DNA of 64,000 bases. Origin: Candidatus Litorirhabdus singularis (GTDB taxonomy: Bacteria > Pseudomonadota > Gammaproteobacteria > Pseudomonadales > Halieaceae). The stretch lies in NCBI RefSeq assembly GCF_026262625.1, contig NZ_SHNN01000002.1, forward strand, positions 806,001 through 870,000, written 5' to 3'. Below the pieces are notes generated by a model. It was given only the letters and a program-made list of their open reading frames with translations, was not told the DNA's origin and ran no database searches. Of this stretch, positions 61,541-64,000 are shown piece after piece. The translations under genes were made by a program, and so were the position numbers. Every line of letters starts with the position of its first letter. Within the stretch, counting starts at the first letter, position 1.

Positions 61541-62386
61541 ATGTCGGCAATGGTATTGGATGGAAAGGCCCTGGCGGCAGCCACTGAAGCGGAATTACTG
61601 CAGCGAGTTGAGCAGTTAAAGGAGCAATCAGGCGGCAAAACACCCATTCTGGCGACAATTCTGGTGGGCGATGACCCCGCTTCAGCGACCTACGTGAAAA
61701 TGAAGGGCAATGCCTGCCGTCGCGTTGGCATGGACTCCCTGGCAGTAGAGCTGCCCTCCACCACTACCACAGAGCAGCTTCTCAACAAAATTGAGGAACT
61801 GAACGCAGACCCCGATGTACATGGCATATTGCTCCAACACCCGGTACCGGAGCAGGTGGACGAGCGCGCCTGCTTTGATGCTATCGCCTTACACAAGGAC
61901 GTTGATGGCGTAACTTGTCTGGGCTTTGGTCGCATGGCGATGGGCGAAGAGGCTTACGGTTGCGCTACCCCTCAGGGCATTATGCGCACTCTGGAACACT
62001 ACCAGATAGAAATAGAAGGTAAGCACGCCGTCGTTGTCGGCCGCTCACCGATTTTAGGTAAGCCGATGGCAATGATGCTGCTGCAGAAAAATGCCACGGT
62101 AACCATCTGCCATTCACGCACCCAAAATCTGGCTGAGTTGGTCAAACAGGCCGATATTATTGTCGGCGCGGTTGGCAAGCCCGAGTTTATCAAGGGCGAC
62201 TGGATCAAGGATGGCGCGGTTGTTGTTGACGCTGGCTATCACCCCGGTGGCGTCGGTGACATCGAACTATCGGCGATTACCGAACGTGCTGCGGCTTACA
62301 CACCAGTACCGGGCGGCGTCGGCCCCATGACAATCAATACGCTCATTTATCAGAGCGTAGCTTCTGCTGAACGCAGTCTGGGCTAG
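61541..62386 (+). CDS. folD: Methylenetetrahydrofolate dehydrogenase / cyclohydrolase
   Basis: Bifunctional cytosolic enzyme of one-carbon metabolism, 281 residues, normal FolD length. Visible: [27 protein letters not shown] (with the catalytic Lys), [64 protein letters not shown] (NADP site) and [23 protein letters not shown] precedes the ATG. A possible -10, GATAAT at 61497-61502, lies 39 bases upstream; its -35 is poor. Divergent from the tRNA operon and convergent with cysS. Confidence 0.98.
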   Translation: MSAMVLDGKALAAATEAELLQRVEQLKEQSGGKTPILATILVGDDPASATYVKMKGNACRRVGMDSLAVELPSTTTTEQLLNKIEELNADPDVHGILLQHPVPEQVDERACFDAIALHKDVDGVTCLGFGRMAMGEEAYGCATPQGIMRTLEHYQIEIEGKHAVVVGRSPILGKPMAMMLLQKNATVTICHSRTQNLAELVKQADIIVGAVGKPEFIKGDWIKDGAVVVDAGYHPGGVGDIELSAITERAAAYTPVPGGVGPMTINTLIYQSVASAERSLG

Positions 62387-62414
62387 TCAGCCTGCGTCAC
62401 CAGTAACCGGTAAA

Positions 62415-62433
62415 GCGCCGCTAACCGCGGCGC
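62415..62433. terminator. Hairpin at the end of cysS, between convergent genes
   Basis: GCGCCGC, loop TAACC, GCGGCGC. It covers the cysS stop codon at 62421-62423 and starts 28 bases after the folD stop. Could form in both transcripts. No T-run. Confidence 0.35.
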
Positions 62434-63797
62434 CAGCTGGTTCCTTCACGCGAATCTTCCAGCACTACCCCACTCGCAGCGAGCTCATCGCGAATCTGAT
62501 CAGAGCGAGCATAGTCTTTATCCAGCTTGGCCTGCTGTCGTTCGGCAATTAGCGCTTCAATTTCCGGCGCTGCAATAGCCTCATCATCAAGGCTGCTCTG
62601 AAACCACTCTTCAGGATTGACCTGCAGTAGCCCCAATAGATCCCCCGCCGCTAGCAAACGACCCTTTAACAAGATGCGGTCATCACCTTCAGCCTTATTC
62701 AAGCCGTGTGCTAACACATGTAGCTCCGCTATCGCCTCTGGTGTATTGAGGTCATCCTTAAGCGCCGCGTAAAAGGCCTCGCCCTCCAGCACGATGTCCA
62801 TCTCAACACCGACGTCGCTGGCATCACGCAGCGCGCCATAAATACCGTCCAGCGCCGCCTGTGCCTGCTGCAACAGATCGGCAGAGAAATTGAGCGGGCT
62901 GCGATAGTGCGCCGACAGCAAGGCAAAGCGCAGGACTTCACCCGGATAGTGCGTCAACAGGTCACGCACCATGCGGAAATTGCCCAACGACTTGGACATC
63001 TTCTCACCATCGATATCCAGATAAGCATTGTGCATCCAATAGCGCACATATTGACCGCCATGAGCACACTGGCTCTGAGCCAGTTCGTTTTCATGATGCG
63101 GAAATATAAGGTCGCGACCGCCACCGTGAATATCAATAGTATCGCCCAAGTGCGCGTGAATCATGGCGGTGCACTCCAAGTGCCAACCCGGCCGACCACG
63201 CCCCCAGGGGCTGTCCCAACCCGGCTCATCTGCTGCGGCTGGTTTCCAGAGCACAAAATCGCCCGGGTAGCGCTTGTAGCTAGCGACTTCGACCCGCGCC
63301 CCGGCCTGCATATCATCCAGCGAACGGTGCGAAAGCTGGCCGTAGTCTGGCATTGATTGCACTGCAAACAGTACATGACCTTCGGACTCGTAGGCGTTAC
63401 CTTTTTCTATCAGGGTCCGCGCCAGCTCGGTCATCTCTTCAATATGAGCGGTAGCGCGCGGCTCCATAGAGGGCGCCAGAGCATTCAGCGAACCCATGTC
63501 GGCGCGATACTTCTCCGTGAACTCGTCAGTAAACTCGCCCATATCACGGCCCGACTCAGCGATGGCCTGAATAATCTTGTCATCGATATCGGTGATGTTG
63601 CGTGCGTAAACAACCTCGTCATATTGGGTCTGCAACAACCGGAACAAGGTATCAAACACCACCACCGGCCGCGCATTGCCTATATGCGCCAGGTTGTAGA
63701 CCGTGGGTCCGCACACATACATGGTGACTTTTTCAGGCTCAAGCGACTCAAATTCTTCCTTGCGACCGCTCAGCGTATTGTAAATTTGTATGCTCAT
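62421..63797 (-). CDS. cysS: Cysteinyl-tRNA synthetase
   Basis: 458 residues from the ATG at 63797 (GAGCGG before it). Class I aminoacyl-tRNA synthetase: Zn and HIGH region [26 protein letters not shown], zinc ligands in WHLECTAM and [16 protein letters not shown] in [13 protein letters not shown], and a C-terminal anticodon-binding helical domain ([28 protein letters not shown]). The start lies four bases after the glnS stop, so the two form an operon. Confidence 0.98.
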   Translation of the reverse strand: MSIQIYNTLSGRKEEFESLEPEKVTMYVCGPTVYNLAHIGNARPVVVFDTLFRLLQTQYDEVVYARNITDIDDKIIQAIAESGRDMGEFTDEFTEKYRADMGSLNALAPSMEPRATAHIEEMTELARTLIEKGNAYESEGHVLFAVQSMPDYGQLSHRSLDDMQAGARVEVASYKRYPGDFVLWKPAAADEPGWDSPWGRGRPGWHLECTAMIHAHLGDTIDIHGGGRDLIFPHHENELAQSQCAHGGQYVRYWMHNAYLDIDGEKMSKSLGNFRMVRDLLTHYPGEVLRFALLSAHYRSPLNFSADLLQQAQAALDGIYGALRDASDVGVEMDIVLEGEAFYAALKDDLNTPEAIAELHVLAHGLNKAEGDDRILLKGRLLAAGDLLGLLQVNPEEWFQSSLDDEAIAAPEIEALIAERQQAKLDKDYARSDQIRDELAASGVVLEDSREGTSWRRG

Positions 63798-63801
63798 CCG
63801 C

Positions 63802-64000
63802 TCAGGACCCCGCGCTCGCCCAGGTATCACGTAACCCGATAGTCAAATTGAATACCGGTGTGTCGCTGCTGTGATCATAGCGATCGGCGACAAAATAGCC
63901 CTCACGCTCAAACTGAAAATGACTTTCCGGGGCCGCATCCACCAACCCCGGCTCTATCCAACAGCCCTGCTTAACAAGCAGCGACTCAGGGTTAATATAG
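63802..64000 (-). CDS. glnS: Glutaminyl-tRNA synthetase, C-terminal part only
   Basis: The last 66 codons, ending at a TGA at 63804-63802; the rest is beyond the window. The translated end matches GlnRS anticodon-binding barrel: [50 protein letters not shown], which lines up with the E. coli enzyme. Together with cysS and folD this repeats the glnS-cysS-folD neighbourhood seen in pseudomonads. Confidence 0.95.
   Translation of the reverse strand, partial: YINPESLLVKQGCWIEPGLVDAAPESHFQFEREGYFVADRYDHSSDTPVFNLTIGLRDTWASAGS

Noticed and set aside
1-64000. CRISPR arrays, insertion sequences, prophage or integron sites
   Set aside because: No spaced direct repeats, transposase, integrase or terminal inverted repeats seen; the only tandem repeat is the 14-bp unit at 47.2 kb.

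Overview
The window reads as the chromosome of a free-living aerobic gammaproteobacterium, probably marine. The evidence is the glnS-cysS / tRNA / folD neighbourhood (familiar from pseudomonads and relatives), a long-form PurC, two VPLPA-CTERM surface proteins, an RND efflux operon, class II c-type cytochromes, and many genes for acyl-CoA, ketone and steroid-like substrates. A lineage near the Halieaceae / OM60-type marine gammaproteobacteria is my guess, not something the sequence proves. I see no phage, insertion sequence, CRISPR array or rRNA. Coding density is high and nearly all genes are complete; an AEC transporter is cut at the left edge and glnS at the right edge.

Layout. 1-6.7 kb: AEC permease, then an RND efflux operon led by two lipoproteins (DUF1080 type, then NTF2/SnoaL-like). 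6.8-9.2 kb: DAHP synthase and a serine-hydrolase lipoprotein. 9.2-12.8 kb: a KshA-like Rieske oxygenase and a paired acyl-CoA dehydrogenase operon. 12.9-19.3 kb: two convergent operons of mostly undescribed envelope proteins. The plus-strand one has two related secreted proteins, DUF6152, two DUF6644 membrane proteins and a mini-protein. The minus-strand one has a redoxin, a cytochrome c'-like lipoprotein, a HupE/UreJ-like membrane protein and a membrane-anchored protein. 19.4-29.9 kb: a lipid or hydroxy-acid catabolic block. It holds two SDRs, then a seven-gene minus-strand operon (alpha/beta hydrolase; an esterase-acyl-CoA-synthetase fusion; ACAD11-like dehydrogenase; APH-like kinase; NUDIX; MaoC pair), then a divergent thiolase. 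30-38.8 kb: spinster-type MFS, SDR, beta-barrel protein, CaiB-type CoA transferase, ATP/ADP-carrier-like MFS, a KstD-like flavoprotein and cytochrome c'. 39-42.8 kb: two VPLPA-CTERM proteins separated by gene-poor DNA, a GFA protein and a cytochrome b561. 42.9-49 kb: ppk1, a Baeyer-Villiger monooxygenase, NUDIX and purC. 49.2-60.9 kb: small envelope proteins, a meta-cleavage-type hydrolase, YchJ, a sulfotransferase, a diguanylate cyclase, two SDRs, YjbQ, NnrU, a large secreted lipoprotein and a nitronate-monooxygenase-like enzyme. 61-64 kb: tRNA-Pro/His/Arg, folD, cysS and glnS.

How it fits together. The Rieske oxygenase, paired ACADs, KstD-like flavoprotein, CoA transferase, MaoC pair, thiolase, BVMO and HsaD/BphD-like hydrolase suggest degradation of steroids or other alicyclic and branched lipids. 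The 21-28.5 kb operon combines an esterase-CoA ligase fusion with a kinase-ACAD pair. It resembles the logic of 4-hydroxyacid catabolism (bacterial Lva pathway, mammalian ACAD10/11) and is my best candidate for an undescribed pathway. The 12.9-19 kb envelope cluster is the second candidate. Start codons were adjusted where a ribosome-binding site or an overlap favoured one; all functions are read from motifs without database searches.
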